This document shows, piece after piece, positions 11,498 to 23,288 of a stretch of DNA of 64,000 bases (position 1 is its first letter; each line of letters opens with the position of its first letter). Origin of the DNA: Nemertoderma westbladi (lineage: Eukaryota > Xenacoelomorpha > Nemertodermatida > Nemertodermatidae); contig JAUCBJ010008254.1 of the NCBI GenBank assembly GCA_032718475.1, forward strand, positions 33,070 to 97,069, given 5' to 3'. The translations under genes were made by a program, and so were the position numbers. The notes under the pieces are model-generated. The model was not told the DNA's origin. It did not search any database and saw only the letters and a list, made by a program, of their open reading frames with translations.

Positions 11498-12307
11498 CTA
11501 AGAAATTCCTCCTTCTCCACAATCAATATCCGGTGACTGGCCGGGACTCCGTGGTCTGTAAAGCCCCGCCTCCAGCATCGGCGTTTTTCCCCCCTGGTGT
11601 CGGGATAACAGCAACACCAGTCTTCCAGAACATGAGAAGTGGCAACGGATGATGCGGTTAGAGATTTGGTCTATTTTGTCCAATGCTGCATGTGCAGTTG
11701 GATTCATCAATAGACCAATTCCACCATTGCCACTATCATCTGCTGACGCGAGGGCGAGTCGCCAACCGCCCCCCATGTCCTTAATCAGAACCTCATCAGT
11801 CTGTCCAGTCTGCATTCGGTGCTCTTGAACACCCACTGTGCTAAGAGAAAGCTTATCTGCCAAGGCAGTCAGCTCACCTTGTCGCATTGGGGACCCGAGT
11901 GTTAGGGTGTTTACTGAGGCTAGTCTAGTGACTTGCCTCAGATTCACCAATGGCTTTGTTGGTCGGGGTGGAACATGAGAGTAGCCTCCAACTGCAGAAT
12001 CCCTCTCCCCATCACAATCTGGCCTCCCTTGTGACCCAGGGTTTGGGCCAGAAAGGTCATCAGGAAAGGGACTCAAAGAATTGTTGGCTGCTCTCTCTCC
12101 AGTAGGGGGTGAGACAGGCAGCCGGTCAGGAGTTAACTGACGCCTGTGAGGCCAATTGTGTCCGATAATTCCACTGGCCTCTAGTGGCCGGACCTCCGCA
12201 TTGCTAATGTAATCCATAGTGGGGGTTGGGGGGTGCTTTTTTGCCGAGTCAGCTCTCGGGGCAAATACCACACCCTGGTTTGCCATTCCACAGGGTGGGT
12301 GTCGCAA
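11498..12307 (-). pseudogene. Non-LTR retrotransposon fragment: N-terminal region and start of AP-type endonuclease
   Basis: On the minus strand a 269-codon frame has a Pro/Ser-rich N-terminus and then ASVNTLTLGSPMRQGELTAL and LSTVGVQEHRMQTG, which match strand 1 and the catalytic Glu segment of LINE endonucleases of the type often annotated craniofacial-development-protein-2-like. GNGGIGLLMNPTAHAAL also fits. After about residue 230 the match fades (HFSCSGR), so the endonuclease is cut off and no RT follows. It could belong to the same clade as LINE B at 49168-50433, but the two pieces do not overlap. Confidence 0.75.
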
Positions 12308-12711
12308 TGGAGTCAGATATGAGGCCCATCACCCATATCTACTCTGGCGTACATGACCCACCATTGGCTGTTGCAGCTCATCTGCTGGGTCATGCCCTGT
12401 ACCCTTGCTGCCAGGTGCAGGTCGCAGTGAAGTGCCCTCAGAGTGGACATGAGAACACTCTACTCCTAACCAGCCATTGGTAGATCACCATCTGCCTGGT
12501 CAGGCCATATACCCCTGCAGCCAAGTATATGGGTCCTTAATCCAGGACCAAGGGCGCCCTTATCCCAGAACGATGGGGGTCCTAGTTACAGGACCAGATT
12601 TGCCCTAGTAAGAGGGTCTATGCAGCTACAGGTGGCACCTCCTTTATGCTGCATGGAGGTGGCAAGTTTTCTTGATCAATGACCTAGAAGACCTGACCTG
12701 ACCTGTATAGG
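12308..12711. other. Probable 5' leader of the LINE fragment
   Basis: No gene. The sequence contains two diverged copies of a segment holding CAGCCATTGG / CACCATTGGC and CTGG(T)CAGG or CTGGGTCATG, and ends in (CTGAC)n-like text near 12690. It lies upstream of the minus-strand LINE frame, so a leader is likely. The next repeat unit starts sharply at 12712. Confidence 0.4.
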
Positions 12712-12712
12712 G

Positions 12713-13625
12713 TTAAACCGGGACGATGATACGGTTGAATGGCGATATTAGATGTCCGCGTCTCAATCCGACTAGGTAAGATGGGCGAATATTTAGGGAG
12801 CCCACAACCGGAGTGCCACGGACTAATTGTTCGGGTAACACTAGATCTTTGAACAGTGAGTATAGTTCGGGAGGATCCGTGATACTAATAGGATCAAGAG
12901 TCTGAGGTCTCACTAGGGAGTGAGGAAGTCTGACCGAGTATTCCGGAACTTTGATCATAGGTTTATTTAAGGATCGTTTGAGTCGAGCGAGCGTAGGTGA
13001 TACATCGAACAAGTTTCGCTCGAAACTCCCGTAAATATAGCGAGTAAAACTGTATTTAGAGCAACGTATCCGCGGATGTTTATGTCTTTCCGTTTGTTGG
13101 TTGGGTCTTGGGCATTCGTCGCAATAATACCAAAGACGCACATCTTGTAGGGGAAATGCGGGTGATATTTATTCGGTTTTACAATGTTTCTCTCAAGAAT
13201 TCCAAATATACGTTGGAGTTACTGCGTTTATCCAGTTCTTTAACGTCCTCTCTTTCGAGTCGATTTCGAATAGAATTTTCGCATTCGATTTTCAGTTTAT
13301 CGTTCCGACTCCGCTGGGTAGGATATTTAAATAGTACCATTTCCCTTTCGGTGTCGACATCATCCGTATCGTGTAGATCGATAGGATGACCAGTAGTTAA
13401 GAAGTCCATATGCGTACCATTACGATGCGTATAGCGAGCGGTGAACTTTCGATAGTCCAATTCACGCGTAAGTTGCTCCTGGGACATTGGCGGTTCGATA
13501 TAACGACCATCGTCTTATGTAGTAGTTGGACTAGCGTCGCCGCGTATCAAGCTATCAACAAACGCTTGTAAAGGTAGAGTATATCGCTCCCTGATACCAA
13601 GATCATCTTCTATCAACTCAGTCAT
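12713..13625 (-). pseudogene. Downstream ORF of element C type, copy 1 (broken)
   Basis: The minus frame starts at ATG 13623-13625 (MTELIEDDLGIRERYTLPLQ) and meets a TAA about 37 codons in; copy 2 has no stop there. The frame continues with PPMSQEQLTRELDYRKFTAR to about 13179, then in another frame to 12713. That last part has a Cys/His cluster, YYCDECPRPNQQTERHKHPR then IRC (C-x2-C-x9-H-x-H-x4-C), followed by SLNKPMIKVPEYSVRLPHSL. I do not recognise the family. The cluster and downstream-of-pol position recall the zinc-knuckle gene at 8496-10250, but I could not align the two convincingly. Confidence 0.55.
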
Positions 13626-15329
13626 AGCTGCTATATGAGTTTATCAATATTATAATGAGTTTATAATTAGGCTAGCGGGTGTCGCTGCCTACCCCTCTCG
13701 GCCCCCGGACAGTGCAAGATCCTCAGCGCCGATGTACCGTCGTCGCTGTGCCTATCGCCAACATAGTAGCTGCACAACGACAACAACAACCAGCATGAGT
13801 CACTCCACTGTCCGTCCCAAAGGCTTAGATTTACTTCAGGTTCTTACTGCAGAGTTAGGGCTACTTTCACAATTGCGACTCGCTACTGTAAACACACTTT
13901 AGTAGTAACATTCACCTATAAACGCACAAATTCCACACAACTGTCACAAACCGCACACATTCGGGCCATTTGTCCGTTAGTCAAGTGCCTTCCAGAATGC
14001 CATGTTATTATTGGGTATCCTTGGATACTAGCAGTGTGCTATTTATTCCTTATGCTATTCAATGGGACAAGCCTTGATTGTTCTTTTAACTCACTTCTAA
14101 TTCTAGCGTGGTTGTTCCATGGTGACATTATGGAAAGCTAGCAGTAGAATTAGGGTAATTCCCATGCATACAGATCTGGGATGCTATTTAATAGTAATTC
14201 TTTAATTGTCAATATTCCTCTTTATACATGATTTTATGAATTTTATCGGCTATTGACTATATATTGGAGATTCTCGCACACCAACACACTCAATAGGGTG
14301 AATCTCCGCTCCCATGATCTATTAATTAATGGACTTTTGGGAATATTATAAATTGTATAAAATGACAATTTATCAAAAATTCATTAAAAGATATGAATTT
14401 AAATTTATTCCCGTAAATTTTATTATTTAATATTAAATAGACACAATTTTATTCCAGAGCATGTCTGGGGACTAGGATCCTGAATTCTAGGAAATTTGTC
14501 CTTTTAAGAGTATCGGTAAGTGCTACGATATCTTAATCGACTAGAATTTTAAAGGATCTAAATTTGAACAGATTTTGATTTATAGATTTTCTAGAGTTAA
14601 CTTGTAAGTATTTACTCTATTGTATTTGTTTGACAGATTTTATAAATATTAATGGTTAATATTTAAGATGGGCACCGGTTTATTCCAGAACTTGTCTGGG
14701 GACGTTAACCACTGATTCTAGAAATTTGTCTTTCAAGTATATCGGTGGGTGCCGCGATATCTTAATCGACTAGAATTACAGATGGTCAAAGGGTTTAACA
14801 GATTGATTTTGCGTTTTACGCTACTGTTAAAGGGACATCACGCTACTATATGTATTATTTAATATACGGTATGAGAGCAATATTGCAAGAAACAATGTCA
14901 GTGAGAAGAGGCAAGTCGTTTCCAAGGTCTACCCAGAGCTTGGTTTAGCCGAGACACGAGGATCTGAATTTTGCATTCCTAATACTCTACTTACCAATAA
15001 TACTTGAATATAGTAGGAGCTTTATTGTACTTTAATAAGTACGGACATTTCATCTTACTGTAGTCACGTATTTATAATATGATACGGACAGTAAGGAAAG
15101 AGAAAAAGAATTATTTCTCGCCATCACACTAAATATATAATATATAAGTAATTAAATAATAAGACTAATATATATTGCACTAATCTACTAGATAATCGCT
15201 AAAATAACATTCTACGAAATAAAATTAAAGAAAACGATTATAATAAAATTACATAATAATACATACAGAAATATTAAATAATAAAAACAAATATAAAATA
15301 ATATAGTCACACACCCACTCCAGACGCTG
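13626..15329. other. AT-rich non-coding part of copy 1
   Basis: No gene. A GC-richer part lies near 13670-13850. Two related ~100-bp blocks sit at about 14447-14551 and 14678-14777; both contain CATGTCTGGGGAC or CTTGTCTGGGGAC and end CGATATCTTAATCGACTAG. Since it directly follows a pol stop it may be an LTR or 3' leader, but no matching 5' LTR was found at the far end of element C. Confidence 0.5.
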
Positions 15330-15419
15330 TTACGTTGGGGAGTCCCTAGATGTTTGTTGGATTAGGGATAGGGAGGTGGTCGTGGGAAGAGTATCTTGCC
15401 TTCCATAGTTTCCGGAGAG
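15330..15419 (-). pseudogene. BEL pol tail, 30 codons, copy 1
   Basis: The minus strand ends TSRDSPT-stop (stop 15330-15332), the same ending as the pol frame at 19088. Upstream codons give GNYGRQ and LPTTTS as in that frame. Similarity stops at 15419, so the rest of pol is missing here. Confidence 0.8.
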
Positions 15420-15420
15420 T

Positions 15421-16090
15421 CCTCCATCGGGGTTATTTCTCGTTATTCCAAATATAATAATTCATCAACCATATTATGAAGAACCGACAGTAAATAGCAG
15501 TATAATAATATAAAAGTATGCACAGTGTTACACAGTATGCAGTGTGAACGGATATATGTCATCAGTTAAGTATGATAACGGATATATGTCCTTATAATTA
15601 AGCCTACTAGTGTAAGGCTAAAACAGAAAAGCACAAAATATTCCAAAGCCGCTCTCTCCTGGCTTAGGACAGAATGTAAACACTGCCCACAACGCATTGC
15701 GTGATTTCTAAGAAATTTATGTACAAGAACAGTAAAAATGCTCTGATTGGCTGACTGAACTAAGAGAGAACAAAGAAACAAAGAAATGTTCGACGTGGCA
15801 ATATCAGCTGTTAGCCGTCGTCATGGTAGCGACACTGTTTTCAAGAGTATCCAGCTATTGCGTCACGAAATTACGGATTATGTCCTTTAAAGTACTCATA
15901 CAGAAGAAATGACTTTTATGTCCTCTAAAACACCAGTACAGTAAGGACACGGCCCTTTTATGCCTGGTAAACCAACTACAGAGTACTTTACGGGAAAATA
16001 ACCGGCTAATTACGCAAAAGCTTTTACACCGCTCCCAGAAAATGGGATTTAAGTCTATAAAATATAAAAATCACAGTTTCTAAAACATAA
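15421..16090. repeat. Dispersed repeat, copy 1
   Basis: It matches 46166-46775 in the same orientation. Shared landmarks are AACCGACAGTAAATAGCAGTA, CATTGCGTGATTTC/CATTGCGCGATTTC, CTGATTGG and repeats of TATGTCCNCTAAA followed by ACAC. The right part is a run of about three ~43-bp subunits. I see no ORF, no clear terminal inverted repeats and no TSD. A non-autonomous DNA transposon is possible. Confidence 0.7.
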
Positions 16091-16105
16091 AGATACTCTA
16101 AACAG

Positions 16106-16432
16106 TTAGTTTTTCTTGCGCGGACGGCGTTCACGCAGTTTCCCGAGGCCAGCAAGAGTCCTTTTCTCTTTGGGGCGAGTCACTTTAATAGAAAGGCTAT
16201 AACTCCTGGGTAAAGGGTGCAATACAATTGCATTAGAAGGTTTGGGTTTACGGTCGGTGTCTCGTCCATTTCGATATGCTTCTCCTCGAGCTGATTTTCC
16301 TCCGCTTGTCATGGGATACGTTCGTCCAAAACTCTCGCAGAGAATAGGGTTTTCTAAGCTTGATATCTTCTTTGAGATTCGAGATTTCCCAATCGAACTG
16401 AGATAAGGCCAATTCGTTTATCGATTGGACTT
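16106..16432 (-). pseudogene. Basic C-terminal fragment, probably of the downstream ORF
   Basis: The minus frame is open from about 16432 to TAA at 16106 with an ATG at 16310-16312 (MTSGGKSARGEAYRN...) and a basic ending (LRERRPRKKN). The MTSGGKSARGEA segment and the basic tail resemble MPSKGRAARRQAEA and the tail of the zinc-knuckle gene near 10110-10250. That is a weak but position-consistent hint that the downstream ORFs of elements A and C are related. It lies just beyond the end of repeat copy 2. Confidence 0.4.
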
Positions 16433-16559
16433 ACTGTTATAATTTACGTTTATCTGAACAAACGCAGGTTTCTTTTTTGATCTTTATAGAATAGCGTTTA
16501 ACTCGTTTCGTACAACGCTCTCCTTCACCTTGATGAAGGGTTGTATCGCGTTAAACGGG

Positions 16560-17434
16560 GACGACCATACGGTTGGATAGTGATATTAGGTGTCCGCGTC
16601 ACAATCCGGCTAGGTAAGATGGGCGGCTAGCTAGAAATCACTGTCGGAGTGTTACCGATTAATTGTTAGGGTAGCACTAGATCTTTGAACAGTGAATACA
16701 GTCCGCGAGGATCCGCGACACCACCAGGATCGCAGGTCTGAGGTCCAACTAAGGAATGAGGAGGTTTGACCGAGTATTCCGGGACTCTGATCGTAGGTTT
16801 ACTCCAGGATCGTTCGAGCCGAGTGAGCATAGGTGGTACGTCAAACAAGTTTCGCTCGAAACTCCAGTAAATATAACGAGCACAACTGTGTTTAACACAA
16901 CGCTTCCGTGGATGTTTATGTCTTTCCGTTTATTGGCTGGGTCTAGGGCATTTATCGTAATAATACCAAAGACGCACGTCTTGTAGGGGAAACGCGGATG
17001 ATATTTATTTGTTGTTACAATGCTTCTATCAAGAATTCCAAATATATGTTGGAGTTACCGCGTTTATTTGTTTCTTTAATGTCTTTTCTTTCGAGTCGAT
17101 TTCGAATAGGATTTTCGCATTAGAATTTTGGTTTATCGTTTCGACTCCTCTGGGTAGGATATGTTCGACATAGTCCGTATCGTGTAAATCGATAGAATGG
17201 TCAATGGTTAAGAAGTCCATATACATACCATTACAATGCGTGTAGCGAGCGGTGAATTTTCCATAGTCCAATTCACGCGTAAGTTACTTCCAGGAAATCG
17301 TAGGTTCGATATAACAACCATCATCCTTCGTAGTAGTTGGACTAGTATCACCGCGTATCAAGCTATCAACAAACGCTTGAAAGTAGATTATATCGCTCCC
17401 TGATACCAAGACCATCTTCTATCAACTCCGTCAT
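16560..17434 (-). pseudogene. Downstream ORF of element C, copy 2 (broken)
   Basis: The start ATG is at 17432-17434, matching copy 1. A frameshift follows within about 20 codons. A TAA replaces the Gln/Glu codons of the PPMSQEQ segment of copy 1, and further breaks separate pieces at 17029-17271 (DYGKFTARYTHCNGMYMDFL) and 16666-16848 (DVPPMLTRLERSWSKPTIRV). The Cys/His cluster near 16930 reads YYYDKCP, so the first Cys of copy 1 is lost. Family unknown. Confidence 0.5.
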
Positions 17435-19087
17435 ATCTGCTATATATGAGTTTATTAATATTATAATGAGTTTATATTTAGGCCAGCGAGCGTCGCTGCC
17501 TACCCCAATCCGCCCCCGGACAGTGCGAGATCCTCAGCACCGATGTGTCGTCGCCGCTGTACTTTCGCCAACGAGGTAGCCGCACAACGACAACGACAAC
17601 CGGTACAAGTCACTCGACTGTCCGTCCCAAAGGCTTAGATACACCTCAGGTTCTTACTGGAGAGTTAGGGTTACTTTCACAATTGCGACTCGCTACTGTA
17701 AACACACCTTAGTAGTAACATTCGCCTATAAACTCACAAATACCACACACACAACTTGTCACAAATTACACACACTCGGGTCACTTGTCCGTTAGTCAAT
17801 GCCTTCCAGAATGTCACTGTATTATTATGTATCCTTGGATACTATCAGTGCACTATTTATTCCCTATGCTATTCAATGGGACAAGCTTTCTATTGTTCTT
17901 TTAACTCAATTCTAATTCTAGCGTGGTTGTTGCTATGGTGACATTATGTAAAGCTAGCGGTAGAATTAGGGTAATTCCAATGCATACAGATCTGGGATGT
18001 TATTTAATAGTAATTCTTTAATAGTCAATGTCCTGTTTTATACATGACTTTATGAATTTTATCGGCTATTGACTATGTTTGGGAGACTTTCGCACACTCA
18101 TACGCATAATAAGATAAATCTCCGCTCCCTTGATCTATTAATTAATGGAATTTTGGGAATGTTATAAATTGCGTAAAAATGGCAATTTATTAAATTCATT
18201 AAGAGACATGAATTTAAATTTATTCCCTGAAATTTTATTATTTGATAATTAAATTGACATATTTTGATTCTAGAACATGTCTGGGGACACAAGATCCTTA
18301 ATTCTATGACAATTGTCTTTTTAAGAATATCGGTAAATGCTACGATATCTTAATTGACTAGAATTGTTGAAGGATCTGAATTTTACAGATTTTGATTTAT
18401 TAGATTTGCAAATATTAAATAATTAATATTTGAGATGGGCACCGATTTATTCCAGAACTTGTCTGGGGACGTTAACCACTGATTCTAGAATTTGTCTTTC
18501 AAGTATATCGGTGGGTGCCGCGATATCTTAATCGACTAGAATTACAGATGGTCAAAGGGTTTAACAGATTTATTTTGCGTTATACGCTACTGTTAAAGGG
18601 ACATCATGCTACTATATGTATTATTTAATATACGGTATGAGAGCAATATCGCACGAAGCAATGTCAGTGTGAAGAGGCAAGTCGTTTCCAAGGTCTACCC
18701 AGAGCTTGGTTTAGCCGAGACACGAGGATCTGAACTTTGCATTCCTAATACTCTGCCTACCAATAATACTTGAATATAGTAGTGGCTTTATTGTACTTTA
18801 ATAAGTACAGACGTTTCATCTTACTGTAGTTACGTATTTATAGTATAATACGGACAGTAAGGAAAGATAAAAACACTTGTTTCTCACCGTCACACTAAAT
18901 ATAATATAAGTAATTACGTACGTAATAAACACGAATATATTGCACTATTCTACTAAATAATCGCTAAATAATATTCTACTAAATTAAATAAAACGATTAT
19001 AATAAAATTACATAGTAATACATACATAAATATAAAAATAATAAAATAATATAAAATAATAGAGTCACACGCCCACTCCGAACGATA
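17435..19087. other. AT-rich non-coding part of copy 2
   Basis: No gene. It matches 13626-15329, including the paired ~100-bp blocks at about 18262-18365 and 18450-18545. It lies between the element C pol stop (19088) and the downstream ORF. Confidence 0.5.
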
Positions 19088-21138
19088 TTAAGTTGGGGAG
19101 TCCCTAGATGTCGGTTGAATTAGGGAAGTGGTCGTGGGAAGAGTTTCTTGCCTTCCATAGTTTCCGGAGAGCTCTCTGTCTCTTTCCAGTAAACATAAAC
19201 GACCAACTGGGCGGTTGAGCTGCTGCGTCTCTAAGACAATTCCCGGTTTCTTAAAGTTACGTCGCATGACGACGAGTTCTACCGATCGCACCAAACCATC
19301 ATCCGAGATATGAGTCTCGATGATACGACCTGTCTGCCACTGCTTACGTGGAAGATCTGAATCCACAATAAGGACCATGTCTCCGGCGCTGACGTTTTCT
19401 TGCTGCGCAAACCACTTAGTTCGAAGTTGTAGCGTAGGCAGATAATGTTTTTCGAAATGGTCAGCGAAACGACGGGATAACAACTGCATAAGTTGCCAAG
19501 TTTGCCGGCAGTATTCGTCTCCGTCCGTGATTTCCGATCGTGGGAGCATGGCTACAGGTTTCTTCAGTAGGAAGTGCGCGGGTGTTAGCGCTTCCAGGGA
19601 ATCGGGACTCGATGAGACTGGCATAAGCGGTCTCTCATTGAGATAGGTGGCGATTTCCTCCATTAACGTCCGCAAAAGTTCATCGGTGAGATACGCGCGG
19701 CACGGCACTATAAAGTGAAATGCGGTCTTCACGCTCCTGATTAATCTCTCCCAACTTCCTCCCCACCAAGGGGCGTCGGCGGCGTTGAAGGTCCAGCTAG
19801 ACGCTGTTACCCTTAGCTGATCGTCCACCTGTCTTTGGTTCCAATCTTTGACATAAGCCTTGATTTCATTGTTGGCACCAATGAAGTTCGTTCCCTTATC
19901 AGATCTCATCGTGTTACTAGTTCCAAAGCGAGCGATCTGTCGGCGTAAGCTCAATAGGAAGCTATTGGTAGACAAATCGTTCACCATATCGAGATGGATA
20001 GCTCTACAAGTCATACAGACAAAGATGACACACCATCTCTTGACTATAGTCCTAGCACGATATACTTCAATAGGGCCAAATTAATCCACACTGGTATTAG
20101 TAAAGGGTGGTTCATAGAAGCTTACTCGTTCCCTAGGTAATTCTGCCTCTCGCTGTGTTAAAGGCCTACTGAATGCTTTCCTACAGGGTATGCAGTTCCT
20201 AAGAACTTGGTTCAGAGCTCTACGGGGTTTATGAAAATAATAGCGAGTTCGAATTTCGCTAAGAACTCGTTCTCTACCAGCATGGTAAAGCTTACTGTGA
20301 ACATCTACAATCATCTTGATTTGTATTTCAAGATTTCTAATGAGTATGGGAAATTTAGTGTCAAAGGATAATGGAGCATTAGTTAGTCTTCCTCCAACAC
20401 GTATCAACCCATCTATCATTGTGCTAGAGAAACGATCCCTTAAGCGCATCTGTGGATTTCTCAACAACAGGAAATACTTATCGGAATCCTCATAGCATTG
20501 CAGGAGTCTCAGTATCTGCTTATTGGTTTCTTCATGCTCCTGGTAGCTGATTTTCTCCTTCAGAAATCTTTCTGATATCTTGTATTTGGGAAGATCTTTA
20601 ACAACATGGACGTGCGCAGATGTCGGTGGAGCGGTATCACTAGCGATCTTCGTCCTGGAGTAGTGATGATGAAAACATCGCTTTAAATAAGCAACGGCCT
20701 TACAAAGCCGATTCCAGGAGCTATAGTGATGTATCGCTCCCTGCAGGAGTGGTGAGAGTCCCTGCGAGACGTCTGGCGTTCCAGATTTCCAATCTCTATC
20801 TCTGATTTCCACAACAGACTTATTTGTGGCGGGGGATTGTGGATCCAAAGCATCGTCTCCGGAAACGTGTAGTACAGACAGATCTATCGCGGGTTTAAAT
20901 AACTTCGATTTACTCGCCCGGGTTTTAGGTTTGACTTTCTCCGCTCCCTTGGCTTGTCTAATCTCAGCCGTGGTAAGGTGAGGAGGCCATTCATCCTCTT
21001 CCTTGCTTAGGAAGTCGGGTCCACCTAACCAGTCTGGAGTATCTATCAGTTCCTGTGGAGTGGCTCCTCTGGAGGCGATGTCGGCTGGATTAATCGTCCC
21101 GGGGCAATGTCTCCATTGATCTATCTTCGTACGACTAA
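19088..21138 (-). pseudogene. BEL/Pao element C: integrase and C-terminal domain
   Basis: One minus frame with one internal stop. From the insertion point at 21138 it carries QWRHCPGTINPADIASRGAT (end of RNase H), a DYDS-type linker, an H-H-C-C module (SKLYHAGRE..., CIPCRKAF) and the integrase core. TAA at 20081-20083 replaces the conserved Cys codon right after the first catalytic Asp (VD-stop-FGP); the same frame then runs on through RSDKGTNFIG and GGSWERLIRSVK to the DUF5641-like end (GDMVLIVDSDLPRKQW, RPVGRLCLLERD) and stop 19088-19090. At the other end the frame lines up with the piece at 37561, once the 16.4 kb insertion and one TSD copy are set aside. Confidence 0.9.
21134..21138. repeat. 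Target-site duplication, left (ACTAA)
   Basis: ACTAA directly precedes the left LTR (TGTTAAACAAC...). The same 5 bp follow the right LTR at 37556-37560. Five base pairs is normal for BEL/Pao integration. Confidence 0.93.
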
Positions 21139-23288
21139 TGTTAAACAACCGCGACACCTATACTAACAGCAGAACTGTTGAACAGACAAATACCCGTATA
21201 CCTCTCTGCCAACCTAATGAGCTCTCGCCTAACCAATAAGACACAAAGACTGCTCTACTGTTAAGTAAAGGGGATCAGGAGCGTGCTATTACTAAATTGT
21301 AAGGGTTGCTAAATACAAAACCGCTACTTACCGTTGGATGGCGCTAATCTGCCGTCCGCTAATATATTTTACTAAATTTACACAACTCCTGCAAAATCGC
21401 TTGTTCCTTTCTCTACCGATCGCTCGATAGAGAGCTAACTGTTCGAATCTATGAGCCACGCGGGAATAACCAAAACAATAAACCCGAGTCGGCTCCCTAA
21501 GCTTACTTAAGACGAGTGCGAGGGGCTTTGCACTCAGAGTATTCTTACGCCTAATTTTACTACTGAAATACGCTAATGCTTACGTCTTTTCTAATCGCGA
21601 ATACTGGGGGTTCCCTAACGGAATGTGTGAATGCGAGAATATTTAAAATAATCAAAATTGGTACAGTACAATGTCTTTCGTAGGTGATACCGCTCTGGGT
21701 CTAAACTTGCCTGCAGCTGGCTTTAGGCCAGCAACTTACTAGTGTCTTGCGTACTGACTACTGCGATCTAGCTTATTGCCCGCTAATGCAAATAACCGCT
21801 TAGCGTGAATAGTTTACGGTACTCTAAATTATTACCTTAGCTACTCTCCGCTATGCTGCGTACTAATTCTTAATTTTACTAATTAATTACAGTCACAAAT
21901 ATGTAACAGCCTAAAATACTGTATTACTTTGACCTAATCAGTAATTATTTACGGTAAACTAAGAGATAGAATCAATCAAAGGGAAAAGAGCGCCTATCTA
22001 AGCATTCGTAATCATAGGCACACTTTAGTAACACACCAATCAGCGTCAGCAATCACAGATCACAATAGCACGACTTGCAATTATACAATCTGCAATTATA
22101 TAATTCGCAACATAATAATTCGCAATTGACTAATTCGCAATCTACTTACTCGCAACTTACTTACTGTAAGGTATGCAGGCCCCTCCCGGGTACATCTAGG
22201 CTTCCTAACTAACCCAATTCCTGCCCCCTAATACTAAATAGAGACAAAACCTTGGATCATCAGCCCCCTAATTACTGTACCGGCGAGCGGTCTCCAACCC
22301 ACAGTCCAAACTGCCCGACCGCAACGTTGACCCCCGCCAGCGTTGCCCGCTTTTGAATCCTCCGCTCTCCCTTAGTCGCTCAACCCCCCGATGTGCCCAC
22401 CGCCCACTGGCGCCTTAGCCCTCCATTATGCTAATAGCTACCGTAGCGGCGCATGCAAATCACAAAGTCTGACAGTCTCAGAAATCCCTTAGGATTATTG
22501 CGCAGAAAGGAATCACATAGAACCATTAATCAAAAGGTAGAAATCATAGTTCAGTTGTAATTAGCAGTAATCGAAGGAATTAATTGAGAAACACAATCAA
22601 AGATAATCGCACTAGCAAAGCATTTCAAGAAATTAATCAAATTTAGTAAATTGCAGAAAATACGCTAAAAATTGAATAGAGACAGCTCAGCAAGTACAAG
22701 GTGATAGCAGATCATGTGAGGTGATCATGTGAGGTTCTACCGGCACACCGCCAATTTATAGGTGATCCGGATGGGGTGATGCAATAGGGTGACGCAATCG
22801 CTCTCCTATTGGCTCTCCAGTCCGCGCTAGCATTAGACCAACCTGGAAGCAGTTAATCCAATAAGGAGGCCGGATTGTAGCCCTATGCCCTCAAATTATT
22901 ACCATATATGGTAATGGATCACGTCCCTGGCTGCTGAATGGCCAGGACGGCGTCCCTATATGCTAGCCCTATCAAACTAATATCAGCAAGCACAAAATCC
23001 AGGGTCCGAATAAACTCGCTACCCTGGAACTATCTACATATATCCTAATACAAAATTACGTAGGTAGGGCTACATACTATACAAAATGGATGGACTCAAA
23101 TATATGGGCGTTTTGATTTCCCTATCTAAATACCACTGCGTTATTATGCCTTATCTAAAATATCACGCTGCACAATGGACTAATATTACGTACAGTATAA
23201 CAGACTAATATTGCATACTGCACAACGGACTAATATTGCATACTGCATGATGACTAATAATATGGATACAGCGCCATATACCGTAACA
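21139..23288 (-). repeat. Element B 3' LTR
   Basis: 2150 bp, begins TGTTAAACAAC and ends CCGTAACA on the plus strand. It aligns without gaps to 35406-37555 at an offset of 14,267. It includes a 15-bp tandem repeat (22077-22166) and a TATAAAT on the minus strand at 22754-22760. On the minus strand a short purine run (GGAGCGG, 23289-23295) abuts the LTR and could be the polypurine tract. Confidence 0.95.
22077..22166. repeat. 15-bp tandem repeat in the LTR (six units)
   Basis: Six units start with GCAA at 22077, 22092, 22107, 22122, 22137 and 22152 (for example GCAATTATATAATTC). The same array sits in the other LTR at 36344-36433. Confidence 0.88.

Larger units (their letters stand above)
12712..15419 (-). 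repeat. BEL 3' unit, copy 1
   Basis: This 2.7 kb segment is a direct repeat of 16550-19171, sharing order and most bases (about 90% by eye). Both begin at GTTAAAC and end at TTCCGGAGAG. On the minus strand each runs: last codons of a BEL pol, about 1.7 kb of AT-rich non-coding DNA, then a broken ORF. Copy 1 keeps only 30 codons of pol. It is either a truncated second insertion or one half of a segmental duplication. Confidence 0.85.
16550..19171 (-). repeat. BEL 3' unit, copy 2 (joined to element C pol)
   Basis: Direct repeat of 12712-15419. Here the unit is continuous with the full integrase end of element C (19088-20014), so it is the natural 3' flank of that pol. Copy-specific damage differs from copy 1, so the two have decayed independently. 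Confidence 0.85.
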
